From the NCBI RefSeq assembly GCF_000715075.1, contig NC_134096.1, positions 122,952,643 through 123,016,642 of the forward strand: 64,000 nt of DNA, in the 5' to 3' direction. Position numbers and translations under genes: made by a program. Source of the stretch: Nicotiana tabacum (Eukaryota; Streptophyta; Magnoliopsida; Solanales; Solanaceae). The notes beneath the pieces were generated by a model that was not told where the DNA came from, ran no database searches, and worked only from the letters and a program-made list of their open reading frames with translations. Shown piece by piece: positions 45,701 to 58,721 of the stretch. Position 1 is the stretch's first letter; each line of letters begins with the position of its first letter.

Positions 45701-48700
45701 GAATAATGCACTGCTTCAAGTTTAAATACAAGCCAAAAAATCAAGGAAGAAAACTCCACTGCTGCAATTTTAAACTAACTATATAAAAGAGGAATCTAGA
45801 TACCAACCTGGGAGTTATGGTATCTTTAAGATAAGCCCGAATGCATGATACAGGAAGTTCAAAAGGACCTTCCTTGAAAGTTGGATTCAGTTTACCATCA
45901 GATTCGAATTTGCTGAACATAAGCTGCAATTTTTGAACATGAAAAATGAAAATGCAGAAAGCTGGAATAGAGTGCGCAAAGATGAAAAAAGGTAAGTTGC
46001 TGATATAACATACCTGTAATGACATGATTTGACTGGGGTCAAAAGGCGGTGCATCTAGTACAGTTCGCGCTCGGAATATAGGCCTCAAAGAAGAAAAAGG
46101 CAAACGGACCTGGAAATGATGCACTTATGATAAAATTCACATTCGGAAAGTCGACTAATTGCTGAAATTCACAATAACTAACCGATTGCCAACCCTCAAC
46201 GGAGTCAAAGCTCAATGTATAACCCACAGCATCCCAATCACGGCTAATGCGAACAATAAGCTTATAACGACGGCCATCACCTTTAAGACGCAACTCTAAA
46301 CCATCATAAGCAGAAAGATTTTCAGGTTCAAAAAAGTTCTGCACACACAGAAAGTGAGTCAAAACCCTGATCAGAAAGTAACTATCTCTCCCTGATTATT
46401 GTGATCTAGGCAAAAGGTTCAGTTAGCTCTAGGTTAAGCTTGCTATTCGAGCTTCACTCATGAAAATTACATCTCAAATGCAACTGCAGTTTGGTGTTAA
46501 ATTACCAGCCATAAACGCATAACAAAAAGTCGAAAACTCTTACTGGTTAAGTCACTTTATTGGAAGTAATATTCAGCTTGTTCGTGGATAACACTATGCA
46601 TAATTGGGGCGTCAACGGGAAAGATGTAAGGAAGGTATAACCATCTTCCATGTTTGATAAAGAAGTAAATGATAGGGGGAGGGTGGATACCCCTCCATGT
46701 TGGATATTTCTAGCCTTGCTATTATGGATAGTTTGGAGCGATCATATATCATTTCCCCTACACTGAAAACCAAAAATCGTTGATAGGTACTCCATCCAAG
46801 GAGGTAAGTCATAACATCTCTACATCACCCTTCCCCTTTCCTTTAGGTAATCAAATAAAGCGTAAGTCTCCACATACGAGCTTCATTAATGAATTTAACC
46901 TTGAAATATAACAGGACTGTTGTCTCAAAGTTAAAATCAGAAATCATTGAAAGGAAAAACACGTCCAGTTAGTCAGGAACAATACAATCCACAAGAAAGC
47001 ACTCTTTGGGCTGTTGACATAAGGCTACTGGAACATTGCTAGGGTGAGCTTCATAAGAAACAGATAAAATAGAAGTAGAAACAAGAAGTTAAAGCTGGAG
47101 GGTATAGCTCAAATCTCAATGTCCATGTGACTAAAACCCTTATAAGGTCCTTTCATAATGCTATTGACTATCGTACATTTCTAACACGTCTAGCGCCATC
47201 AACTCAAGGGAACTGCTAAAATTTTCTGAAGCTGTAGGATACATGGCATGTATCAAAAATTTTAAATCTGCCTAGAATATTGGGGTCACAGTCACTAGTT
47301 CAACAGTGAAAACTTTACATAAAGGATAATTAGTGCTTCAGTTGACTGTTTTAGCTCTGCTAACATTGCCTCTTCATCCTACTGTAATTCACAAATTATG
47401 TTACCCACAAGGCCTTCAGGAAGTTAGAAGCTATTCTATTGCTTTTTGCCAGAAATTGTCAATGTTCAAGGTTTCAACCATACAAGTTAACAGAAGGGAT
47501 GAATGCAAATATCACCCAAACAAGCCAGACAACAATGTAATTATAAGAGGAAGTATCAATCTTGGCATAAGAGAAAAAGTGATTCAACTTTTGAGTATAT
47601 TCATGAAAAGCATTATTATGCTCTGCGCTGAATATGATAGCTGAAATATTATTCTTCAAATTGCTGAAATACCAGGAAAGCGACAGGAAAAAAAAGATAT
47701 TAAAGACTACAAGGTATTGCAAAGGATCTTAGAATCTTTAATTTTTCAGGTTACTTTAGGTAATTGCTTATGAGCTTGAATCCAGTAAGATTGCAAGACT
47801 CAAAGAGGAATTAAAAACAAAAAGACGGACAATAATGTTCTGGGGTTAACAATAAAAAATCCATCCAACTGATAAGTGAAAAGTTAAGCCTCAGGCATGT
47901 CAAATAACATGATTCAATCGTCAAAAGCTTCAAAACCAAACATGAAGTAGAAAGCGAGAAAAACAAAGCAGAAAATTAGGGTAACGAAAAATATATTTAC
48001 CTTTGTCCTGATACTGGCAAAACCTCCATTGTTAGCAGTGGTAACAACTCCTGAACAAACAGAAAACAAGTCAAATTGATAATTTAATAATTAGAGATCA
48101 CCATGACCCCAGAGAAATCTAACAAAATATCACCCAGAATATTTTATCTATCAGGAAAGATAACCTTTGAAGAGCCCTGTTGGTCCACCATTTTCCCCAC
48201 CAGTTAGATCTATCTGGAATGTACTTTGACTCACTCCACCCATCACAACATCATCCAAAGCACCCCAAGGAAGTTCTTTAAATGAATTACCTGCATGGAA
48301 TTACTGAACAAAGTCAATCTATTGGGTGAAACTAAACAACATTACAATGGGGTAAACTGTGAAAATAAAGAAGCTCAAAGACGAGAAAGGAAGAGCAACT
48401 ATGCTGGGAGTTTATTCCATACCAATGCAAACTTTGACACTGATCAATCACATAAGAGCAAGCAGATCATATATAATCCCTACCATCCCCCAAAAAAAAA
48501 AAAAACACCCAACCCCACCCCACGATGACCACCCTCACAAAAAGAAAAAAGAGCAAGAAGATCGTATGAACTGATACTAGAGCTTCCCAAAATGCAGATG
48601 TTATTACTTATGAAATTTAATGTAAATAATTTTCAAGTATAATTTTTCCAGCTCAAGTATCTGCCTCCAAGATACTCTTGAATACACGGATAAGGGAATA

Positions 48701-51700
48701 TAAATCTTTCCTGTAAAGAGACCTCAGCTGTTTCACTCCATGATGGTATAATAAGAAAATCGAAAAACTTTCATTCTATTGATTTTTGCAATTTGTTCTT
48801 ATGTTGACATTTGATTTTTAGAGCCAGTGATAACATTTCAACAATGGATTCTTCAGTCTGCAACATCATACCTTCATATCCAAATACTAGTTTTCCTGTG
48901 CAAAGGCCAACATTTTCTTTGACGACATTTATTAAATTCTTCATTCCAATGTACTCCACCATTTCGGGTGAGTCACCCTTAATCTGTTCTGCCAAGTAAA
49001 CAAGGATGCTTAGTGAACTGGTGCCCCAACACCCAAGTTAGCTTATAAAATTTGAATGGTAACAGTACAATATGACTCCAAGGATAGGCAATCAGTTGGC
49101 CACCTCGGGTTCAAAGAACTTGATTCCCTGCAAATCGCGTCAAGAGTACAGCATAAGCAAGAAGCAATATTAAAAGTTATGAAACCAATGAACACATACC
49201 ATGACAAAAAAAGAAAAAGAAGTGATTGTAGTATTGGGTAAAGAAGAACCAAGAGTAGAATTTACAGTCTAGCCACAGAGTGATGTAAATTCGTTTGAAT
49301 ACAAAAACAAAGAAATACACTAAGGGGTTTGTCAAAAGTTACAGCTTATTTACCTGACTGTATTTTGCCCTGTCAGGGGTATCCCCTTCCTTTGGGCCAA
49401 CAATTACAGAAACAGCATTAATTACGCTCGTTACTCCTTTGAAGTACTCAGGAAGCAGAGTGCTTGATTTGGTAACATCTCCAACAACCTAAAATTCAGT
49501 AAAGAAATGCACAATTTCACTTTGTTGAATATGTGGGTGTACTGCAATTAAAAACTGTGTGTTCGTCCAGATATGGCTTTTCATGTTGAAGTAATATTAA
49601 TGAAAAAACAACAGAAAGGTAGTGAATGACAAGGATAATGAATACTCATTTTGGAAGGCGCAGTTGCATTTTCGAAGAGATAATACAGGAAAGGTCAATT
49701 CCAAAAGGTAACAAGATATCCCAGCTGACATAGAGCTTTATGTTTATTAGAGAGTGCAATGTTGACAGGGGAATGAAGAGTACAACAATATGAACACTAG
49801 TTAGCAACTCTCATTCTAGCAGAAGCATATCTATCAGGAGCGGTAAAATGTTCTCTTTGCTTTTCTTTATTAACCATCAGTTGCAATTGAGACAAAATAT
49901 CATTCTTTCTCCATTTCCAATGAAAATATCCAGGAATGCACTCAGCAAGTATACTTGTATACTCTTTAGTATAAGATAATATTCACAAACAACTCTTGAG
50001 CTATTGATTACAAGAGACTCTTTCATCAGAAAAAACAGTTGAAACTTATAACTTTCTACTCAACGCGCTGCCAGAGTTATATCCATTCGTTTGTAGTTAG
50101 ATGAGGTTTCAATCATTAGGCAGTATGAATATAATCTTCCATTATTTGCCTATCATACAGCTGAACCTTTATCCATTGTGATAGAATAACTACATGAGTG
50201 GCCATTATCTGTGTGGAATTATTTTTCCAGTTGGATTCCTTAGTTAACCTATCCCAGCAAGTTTCCTAACTCTAGTGGCTAGTCAATTTGAAAAGAGGCA
50301 ATTCAGGGCCTTTGATGTTAAGAAATATTATCAATCAGTTATCATTATTCATCAGTAAGTTTCTCAAAAGATCAACTAATGGAATTAGATAAGAGATCCT
50401 CATAGCAAGAGCAAACGAAAATAACCACCTTAGTATTTGTAACATTTGTCTTTTCCATTCTTCTCTAATCTATTCATTATTTGTAAATCAGAGAAGAAGA
50501 ATCAATTTCTTACTCTCAAGCCATAATGGGCATAACTAAAACGATGCTTGATATCAGAGTAGAGAAAGTGAGAATAAGCTGAAAAGAATACTCACCAGGT
50601 CAACATCTGCACCAAGCATTCTTCTTGCCTTCTCTTCATTTCTGACCTACAAGTATTTAAGAATGTCAAGAAGAAGAGTGTCAGTTCAAATAGAGAGTGA
50701 ACATGTTTTTCTATTTAGTAAGCAAAAGAAAGAGAGTTAAATCAAATCATATAAAGGAAATATAAAGGTAGAAAAAATTGGAAGAAACATACGAGTATTC
50801 GGACAGGCAATCTTTTGTTGCGTAACACGTCGACCACTCTTCTCCCGACACCACCTGTGGCTCCAGTTACCAGCGTAATTCCGGAAGAATCCATTGAGTT
50901 GACTGGTGTACTAGGTGATGGACCAGTTAGCTTCTCAATCAGAGATTCAAAGAACTTTGCAGGGGAAGGAGGGCCATTAAAAAAATACAATGTCTCTATG
51001 AATCTGCCAAGATCCCAACCTTGTTTTCCAGCTTCTGCCAAGATGGGTCCCTTAAATGTCTTGAAACTAAGATTCTGCGAGGTCCGCCTATAAACAAAAT
51101 TTTGATATTTCTTGTTAGGTCTAGATAATGGCCAACAAAGTTGAGAAGGGGCAGCACGTAAGGATTTCTGGGACGATCTTACACCAACAGATGAAACACC
51201 CTGCAATTCATTACCACATACAAAAGTAGAAATGTTAACATTTAGGAACTGCCAAAATGGAGAAAGGAAACACACAACAAACAGATCAAGCAATGCAAGC
51301 AGTTGACAAATGAATCTGAAGTCCAATTAGCATTTCAAATAAATTGCACGTCTAAACCTTTGCCTAACGGTTAAATGAATCCATATTATACTCTACATTG
51401 TGGAACTATGATTTCATCAAATGCATCACAAAACCGGAGATAACTCACAAAGCTTCATGGTGTCTGCATAAGAATTTGATAGACAAAGTCCTCTAATAGA
51501 GTCTCTTTCTCATGGTAGAAACTACTGACGAGTTAATAAATTCATGTAACAAATCAAGTACCTGGCATTCTCGATGTCAAATTGAAGTCAAAGAAAAACA
51601 CAGCACACCAGCGAAAACCCCTCAGACAAAATCTTAGTTTTCATTCACCTCTAATACTTTCTGCCCTATAAAACCCCAATTATACATCTGTTTCATGTAG

Positions 51701-52177
51701 ACTAAGACCACTACATTATGGGGTTTAACATTAGCTTCTTAACAGAATTAGTTATAAAGATTGATTTCTGGATCATCAATCACTCTAAGCCACATAAAAG
51801 TTATTAAAATCGAGCAACCTACAACTCAAAAAATTATATATGCTGATATACAAGCGTACAGATAATTAACAGAATTCATCAAATATGTCCCTAAGCATTA
51901 ATACCAGCTAAGACAAACTCTTGCACACAAGTATCACTGTATCACCATCCAGAAAGAATCAAATTTCAATCAACTGCATCAAAAAATTTATGAGCTTCAA
52001 TTCAAAATAAAAAGGAAAATAATTTTGTTTTGCCTCCGTCTACACACTAAAGATTCCCATTACACAGAAAAAGGACACAAATAAAGGGGCATGTTGAAAA
52101 GATTATACCTGAAAATTCAGAATAGCTGAAGACGAAGAAGATGATGGCTTTGTCACAGCGAAATAACAAGAGTCCAT
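42792..52177 (-). CDS. Plastid-type NAD(P)-binding Rossmann / CIA30-domain protein, 15 exons
   Basis: Exons: 52177-52109, 51200-50793, 50646-50596, 49488-49354, 49127-49104, 48983-48872, 48290-48165, 48050-48001, 46338-46183, 46109-46014, 45923-45808, 45657-45534, 44322-44209, 43804-43724, 42938-42792. All introns are GT-AG, and the exons sum to 1809 nt, 602 codons plus stop, with no break. Residues 1-40 are Ser-rich and acid-poor, like a chloroplast transit peptide. VTGATGGVGRRVVDVL (about 140-155) is the glycine-rich NAD(P) loop of an SDR-like domain, which resumes after an inserted CIA30 domain (about 270-430; LSAYDGLELRLKGDGRRYKL). The protein matches in order the Arabidopsis At4g18810 family, related to HCF173, which acts in psbA mRNA translation. 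A thylakoid-biogenesis or plastid assembly role is inference; no reaction is known. Confidence 0.93.
43856..44092. mobile_element. hAT-type MITE in intron 13 of the host gene
   Basis: 237 bp with ends CAGGGGCGGATCC and (other strand) CAGTGGTGGAGTT. Flanks CTTACCAA (43848-43855) and CTCACCAA (44093-44100) agree at 7 of 8 bases. It lies between exons 14 and 13 and leaves both splice sites untouched. Confidence 0.8.
44379..45017. mobile_element. Probable degenerate hAT non-autonomous element in intron 12
   Basis: The left end CAGTGGCGCAGCCAC is a typical solanaceous hAT terminus, and AAGGGTGGTCAAGCG and GTTTGAACACCCT are familiar inner parts of that family. The right end and the 8-bp duplication are not convincing. 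Confidence 0.45.
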
Positions 52178-52410
52178 CTTCCCACAATTGAGTGAGAACA
52201 AGGTAACAATGCTAAATTAATTTTGCTTCTTATGAGTGCAAAAAATTAAAAATATATGTGGTTGATAAAGTGGCACATGTGAAGTTTTAGAGTTAATTCA
52301 CACCACACATTTGGAGGGAACGTTTGACGCTTTGAATGAAAAAAGTCTTTTCTCAATCATATACATGACGGAATTATGCCAGATACATTTTTTTTAAAAC
52401 AGTTTATATT
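52178..52410 (-). promoter_or_regulatory. Upstream region of the host gene
   Basis: An E-box/G-box-like CACATGTG lies at 52274-52281, about 97 bases before the ATG, and an AT-rich ACATATATTT at about 52253-52262 could serve as TATA. No firm transcription start can be given. Confidence 0.3.
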
Positions 52411-52419
52411 TTGTTAAGA

Positions 52420-52665
52420 AAAGTTTTTGTAAACAGAATTTTAAAGTTTGTTAGCAGAATTTTAAAGTATGCTACCAGAAAAGCTGGAAAAAAAGTTTTT
52501 AAAATTCTGGCAATATGCTTTAAAATTCTGGTAATATGCTTTAAAATTCTAGCAGCGTGCTTCAAACTTCAAAATTTGCTTCAAAATTCTAGTAATATGC
52601 TTTAAAGCTCTAGCAACGTGCGTTAAAATTTATTGAGTGTTTCAAAATTCTGGCAGCGATTGTGG
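52420..52665. repeat. Degenerate tandem repeat around TTTAAAATTCTGGTAATATGC
   Basis: About eight diverged units of 24-30 bp alternating AAAATTCTGG/AAAATTCTAG with ATATGCTT or GCGTGCTT. Confidence 0.75.
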
Positions 52666-52824
52666 CTTTAAAGGTGAGATTACTATTAAAATAGCATGGG
52701 CTAGCGAGTTTTCGGACTGGTAATTAAAAAATAGCTAGCGTTTGCAAAGTCATTAAAACTAGCTACTATTTTGCTGCAACACGGAAAGTTCCAGAATAAT
52801 ATATTGGAAATTGGAGCACCTGTG

Positions 52825-52945
52825 TATAAACTTCCAACATATTATGTTGTAACTCCAGTATATTATGCTGGAACTCCAGTATATTATGCTAGAAGTTCGC
52901 ATGTAAAAAATTCTAACTCCAGTATATTGTGCTGGAATATTCTTT
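52825..52945. repeat. Tandem palindromic units CCAGTATATTATGCTGG
   Basis: Units near 52831 (degenerate), 52851, 52872 and 52915, two of them 21 bp apart. Each unit is nearly self-complementary. Related words are common in solanaceous non-autonomous transposons, but ends of an element were not found. Confidence 0.7.
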
Positions 52946-53109
52946 GGATTTTGAACAGTGTTTTCGTTCAGATTTATCTTTACATGAAAAGTGACGAAAT
53001 TTCGATTACTTTTGAAACTGTAGTTATTTTTCAATTATCACTTATAAATCTGATTATTTTTTAATTTCACCCGAAATTTCTGGGTCGAGCTATTTACTGG
53101 ACAGTTTGG

Positions 53110-53775
53110 CCCATAAATGATTAGATGGTAACTCAGCAAACAGTAGAACTTGGACTAGCCCGTGAAACTCTTCTTATTTAAAACCCCAAATGAGAAATTT
53201 CTCATTTTCTCTTTGGGGAAATTACCCAAATTATCACTCTATAAACTTTCCCAACCAAAAATATCTCAAAACAAAATATCTACTAAAAAAGGTCCAAATA
53301 TCATTTTGGACCCAAATAGTTTCAATTAATGTCAGTTTTTTTGTATCCGTTATTTTTGTAATACAGACACCGTTCTCTTCTCTAAGTTTTCACTCTCTAT
53401 ATATATACATATATGCGATTTTTGCTAAATTGAACCAAAATTGCTGAAATTGACGACAAAACAAGATACATTTGCGGTTATTTTCGTCTGATTCCAGGTA
53501 ATTCGGAGTAGAAAATCTTTTTGTATATTTTTTCGGATTGCATGTGTTTTTGGAGAAGCGATGTTGCTTTTTTTAGGCTTTTGCGACTGAATTGTTTAGT
53601 TAGAGTTCATCGTAGGTATCTGTTATAGATAATTTTGTTAGTTTTGGTTAAGTTTTGTATCAATTTCTTCACAAAAATTTGTAACCGTTTGTTCGTATAA
53701 TTTTTAAAAAAAAAAATTCTCATTGAACCTAGTTTCAATTATGAAACATAGCAATATGACAAGACAACTCATTCG
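53110..53775. other. Non-coding region upstream of the DUF1985-like gene
   Basis: AT-rich; TCTATATATATACATATATG near 53395 could be promoter-like. No terminal inverted repeats were identified. Confidence 0.4.
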
Positions 53776-56634
53776 ATGAGTTCATCACATTATTCAAAGT
53801 CGGTTTTAATTGAGAAATCGAGCAACATGAGAAGAGAAACTAGGTCGATGAGTTTATCTTCTCATTCAACCCCGGTTTTAGTTGAGAAATTGATTGATGA
53901 ACGAAATATGGGAAGACAAAATCGTTACGGCGGTGTTAAAGTGATAGAATCTCGAAATGATGTTATTGGACAATCTGAGAAAAAAATAGCAAAAGGGTTA
54001 GAGTGGATGATGTTGAAGGTAAGAGAAAACGTGTCGTGGAGGACGAAGTGAATTTGGGTGTCAAACCAGAAAAAAGTAAGGTTCAGAAGGCAGAAAAAGT
54101 TAAAATTCCTGACAAAATTTGTAAGGTACATACAATTTCAGTTATATTTTTTTCTATTGTTGAATCTTCTTTTAAAATTGGATTTAGTTTGTATTTGTTT
54201 GTTTTTAATTCGTGTTATTTATTCGTGTATTCTGGTTTTTAATTCGTGTTATTTATTTGTAGCCTTGGAAGCTTTATATTCCAATTGGTGAGCCTTTTCC
54301 TGTTACTCATTGGACATCATACACTAATGTGGATATTTTATCAGTTTTACAGTCAAAGTTGAGTGATGTCCAGCTTCGGATGTTTAGTGAAAGTTATTTT
54401 GGCTATTTCCTTGATTTACCTCGAGTTGCAATCGAGGCACAACTAATTCGTTCTTTAATGTTTCGGGAGTTGGTTCAAGAAAAATGTGATCAATTTTATG
54501 TAAAATTGAATGACGAATGTGTTTTACGTTTGGGTCTTCAGGAATTTGGTGTTGTAAGTGGTTTAAACTGTTGTGGAAATGAACATGTTGAGGGTAACTT
54601 TAGTGGACCCAATAGGTTGGTGGATACTACTATTTTTCTGGTTTTGAAGCGGTGTCAAAGAAGTCGCTTATTAATTATTTTGAGAAGAAGAAATGGCAGT
54701 TTGATGAAGACGCAGTTAAGATTGTAATTATTTATTTCAAAAATACATTTCTAATGTCCACTCAGGCTTAGAAGACATTTATAAGTAAACGTGATTTCCA
54801 TCTTGTCGAGAGTGGTGAGTATGTGTCCTTTCCCTCGGGTAAGATTGCGTTTCGAGCTTTAATGAAGTCGGTGAGGGACAGGTTGAGGGGAAAGTTTGAA
54901 TTTTATAGGATTGGTGGATTTTCTCTTGCACTACAGGTGTTGTTCTATGAATGTTGCATTGTAGTTGATAAAAAGTTTGTTGTTCGCGTTGGAGATCATA
55001 CACCATGTATATTGAATTGGGAAATGACACACGCCAACGCGCGAGGACCTCTCTACTGGTTTTTTCAACAGCACAGGGAATCAGGTACCAACTTTTATGT
55101 ATTGATGGGTTATACATATATGATACACTGCAATTTATTGTGATACATCAAATATACAGTTTTTATACATCTTTGATACATCTAGGACTGAAACACTTTT
55201 TGTTACATTTGTAGTTTAAAAATAGTTCTCCTACAACTGAAGAGCTAAGGAGATTTACTTTGCCTGTTGAAGTTAACGACGAGTATCAGAAATATTTGAT
55301 ATCACGTAACAGGGGAAAACTTCATATTGATGATAGCGATGATTTTGTCACGCTACCCCCGAAACAGATTAAGGAGCATGTCTCACCAAAAAAGCATTGG
55401 GTGTCCAACCTGTTGATTATGACCATGAGTTGCAGAAGTTGAAAGTTGATGTTAAAGTCCTTCATGGAATACGTTTCTGATAAATTCAAGGAAGTGTTTG
55501 AGTTGATAAATTCCAAGGTATGTGTTTCTTTTCCATTGTACATTTCCTTTTATTATTTTAGTTAACTTACTGTATCCTTTTTTTTTAAAAAATAGTTTGG
55601 TGCAAGCGAAGACAAATATGGTGCACATCCAGAGGAAGACACCAGCAGTCGTCAAGACAATAATGATTTTGTGAGCAATATGGAGTTTGGTGGCAATAAA
55701 GATGTTGACATGGATGGTTGTAAGGTGTGTTTAGTTGTGCATTCTGCACTTTTCCTTTTTCTTTTCTTTGTTGTTTTTTGATAATTAGATTCTTTTTTAT
55801 AAAAAATAGGTCGGTGGAAGTGAAGGCAAAGATGTTCCATATTCTCAAGGAGATACCAATGCGCATCATCGTAACAACACTATGCTCGATGCAACAGATC
55901 AGTTAGGTGTCAATATCATGGAAGAACTTTCTGGTGTGAAAGTTAACATGTTCGTTGCTAAAGTAACTTTCACACCATATGTAGTGCATGCTAGCGCTAT
56001 TGGTGAGACTGCAGATGAGGCGACAGGGGAGATGGAGGCAGAATCTGAGAAAGAAAAGGTTCCCGAATCTTAGACTGTCGTTGTTTGTCTGACTTCAAGT
56101 GTTGATGAGGCGGCAGGGGAGATGAAGGAACAACTTGAGAAAGAGGTTCCAGTATCTCAGATTATTCTGTACCAGCCTGAATTACTTCCTGAAGTTTCGC
56201 CGCAAATGAAAAAAAGAAAGAGATGTCCTGCAAAGGCCATGCAGTCTCTGTTTATTACTATATTAGATTCAGGATCCAATATTGGTGTTGTTGCAGCGAA
56301 AGGAAAAAAGCAAATTTATGTTGTTAAGCATCCTTTTCAAAGCAAAATCGAAATTGGCGTTAACAGCTCTTTGTTAAATGTATTTCATGCGTGGATCAAA
56401 GAAGGGAAGTCCAGAAAGAAGTATGTTTCCAACTTCTGAGTTTTGTTCAGTTTTATATTTTAATATATTGTTATTTGTAGCATTATTTTATATCAAATCA
56501 TTATATCTCTTTTGTGTATATCTATTATCGGGAATGAAATTTACCCTAACCATGTTAGTGAACTCAATCCTGCTTATGATCTTGGTGTATATCATGTTGA
56601 AGACAAAAAATGGTTTTACACTTTGGCATATAAT
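53776..56634 (+). pseudogene. DUF1985 / Ulp1-like gene of MULE-transposon type, decayed and truncated
   Basis: Starts at ATG 53776 with a basic Ser-rich part, a frameshift near 54000, then VKIPDKICK and an intron (about 54127-54262). The next exon (54263 on) carries a DUF1985-like block: RMFSESYFGYFLDLP, RLGLQEFGVVSGLNC, a frameshift near 54640, a TAG near 54768, then IAFRALMKSVRDRLRG and GDHTPCILNWEMTHANARG. Further exons hold acidic linkers. VVKHPFQSKIEI, FHAWIKEGKSRK and, after another intron, DLGVYHVEDKKWFYTLAYNY match the lead-in to the Ulp1 cysteine-protease domain. The catalytic part is gone: an LTR begins at 56635. Such genes travel with plant Mutator-like elements. SUMO-protease activity cannot be claimed. 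Confidence 0.75.
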
Positions 56635-57360
56635 TATCACGCCCCAAAACTGAGGAGCGCAACCGGCGCTCAACTGAGTGAACCCGACCGAGCAAGCCTG
56701 TTAGATTTTATTCTACCCAAACTCATTCACGAATGGAGATATACATATTTTCATTAATTAGACGAAAATGTGTTCATTTCTACAATACCAATTCATTTCC
56801 AATAGTTTCATCATTTTTAAATTCTCAAATGGACAAGTAATACAACCACAACATAACATAATTTGTCTTTCTTCAGCACCAATATACAATCCATACTATA
56901 TCTACGGAGCCTCTATAGATAAAGAAGAGTACAATGATAATGCCGGCAACAAGGCTCCGGCTATACCTCAAACCGTATACACAAAGTACAAAAGATACAT
57001 GACCCCGAAATGAAGTGGGGCTCACCAAGTCAGCTAGGAAGAAGGTGTACTGCTATCACTGATCAATATCTCATGTTGTGGAACCACCTGCATCCATTTA
57101 AAGATGCAGCGCCCCCGACAAAAGGGATGTTAGTACCGTCGAATAGCACTAGTATGTATAACTAAACAGCCTCTCAATAGAATGACAAATAATACAAACA
57201 AGATTATCATAAATATCAATGAAAGCCTTAATTAACATCAAACCTCAATTTAGGATCAAGACAGTATTCAAATTAATTTCCATATCTCACATTGGGAGAT
57301 TTTTAGTATCGATATACCATTGTTCACAATACCATTATTCACAAAACCAGTACCACCGTA

Positions 57361-57610
57361 CTCTTAGCACGGAGTCCAATCACGACCCGATCGGCTAGGC
57401 CATCTCATTAGAGACATCAACCACAATTTCTCTCAATATCAATACCATCGTCTTTAACACGGAGTCCGATCACGACCCGATCGGCTAGGTTATCCATTAG
57501 GGACATCGGCCACAATCACAATTTCAATTACAATTTCCAGCACAATCACCACCATGTGTGCGGTATGATGTCCGATCACGACACGATCGGCTAGGCTGTC
57601 TTATTTGAGA
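57361..57610. repeat. Three tandem units around TCCGATCACGACCCGATCGG
   Basis: Units start at 57375, 57465 and 57571, 90 and 106 bp apart. Each has the GATCACGAC-CGATCGGCTAGG core followed by GAGACATC or GGGACATC. Confidence 0.85.
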
Positions 57611-57998
57611 CATCAACCTTTTTATATCAGTCATCGCATTTCGTATTACTTTCACACCTTTTCATTTCATTGGCACTAATGGCCATTATTATAAGATCAT
57701 TCTTGGCACGTTGGCTATATTCAGTATTTCATGCTCACCTTATCAATTTCAAATATCATTATCATCATCAACAACACATACAATTCAAATCAAGGTGTAT
57801 AATACACATGTGAGCAATTTTAGAGTCTAAGGCACATAGAGATATTTCACAAAATTTGGCATAATAGCCTTCATTTGAACTTGACTTAAAGTCAAAACAT
57901 TATTAATGCACAACCCGTATTTTTAACACATCCTCAATTGGTAACATAACATGAATAAAGCATTTAGGATAACATGAATAAAGCATTTAGGATGCTTG

Positions 57999-58002
<4 letters not shown>

Positions 58003-58039
<37 letters not shown>
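58003..58039. repeat. AT microsatellite, about 18 units
   Basis: Uninterrupted alternating A and T in the LTR. Confidence 0.9.
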
Positions 58040-58040
<1 letters not shown>

Positions 58041-58594
58041 TTCAACCCAATCTTACTCGGAATGGCCAGTCTCATAATGAATCACTCAAGACTTACATAA
58101 TTTACATGAATATCGTGGGATTCAATTCTAAGAGAAGAGTTTAGCCAACATACCTCACTTGAGCTTTCTTAATTCTAAAACATTCCGGAATTCTTAGCAA
58201 CTTCAATCTATTGTAGAAATATAACAAATTGAATCAAAATTTGGAAGATGAACATGGTTCTAGCTCACTTGAGCATTTTATCAAACACTAGGTGTGCATA
58301 AGGTTTCAATATCCTTTTTATGAAGGATTCCATCATCTCACAACCCAATCTTTACTATTTTTAGCTCAACAATCTTCCTACACCCTTTGATATCACATGC
58401 ATGTAAAATAATCAACTCTCATGCCCAAAAATTATCTTGCTAATTACCCATTTTTAGATGATTTCGAAATTAGGATTAAGGGTGTAGAATCTTACCTCTA
58501 GGATGAAGACCTAGTGAGCTTCCCTTCTTAATCTTCCAAAACTTGAGCAAAAATTGAAGAAAAATTATTGAAGAACACATTCCCACTCTAGGGC

Positions 58595-58623
58595 ACTCTC
58601 TCTCTCTCTCTCTCTCTCTCTCT
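58595..58623. repeat. CT microsatellite, about 14 units
   Basis: Uninterrupted CT repeat in the LTR, 100 bp from the CpG-rich array. Confidence 0.9.
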
Positions 58624-58721
58624 AAAATATCAGATTATGTCTCAAAAATGGCCCAAAGAGTGTATTTAACGAAATAGGGTCGAGTTTTAAAAACCCAAAA
58701 ATGGAGCTCTGGAACAGTTCT

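Noticed and set aside
50742..51326. Single-exon 194-residue protein starting MDFRFICQ
   Set aside because: It is exon 2 of the host gene read through flanking introns; the true start is in exon 1 at 52177.
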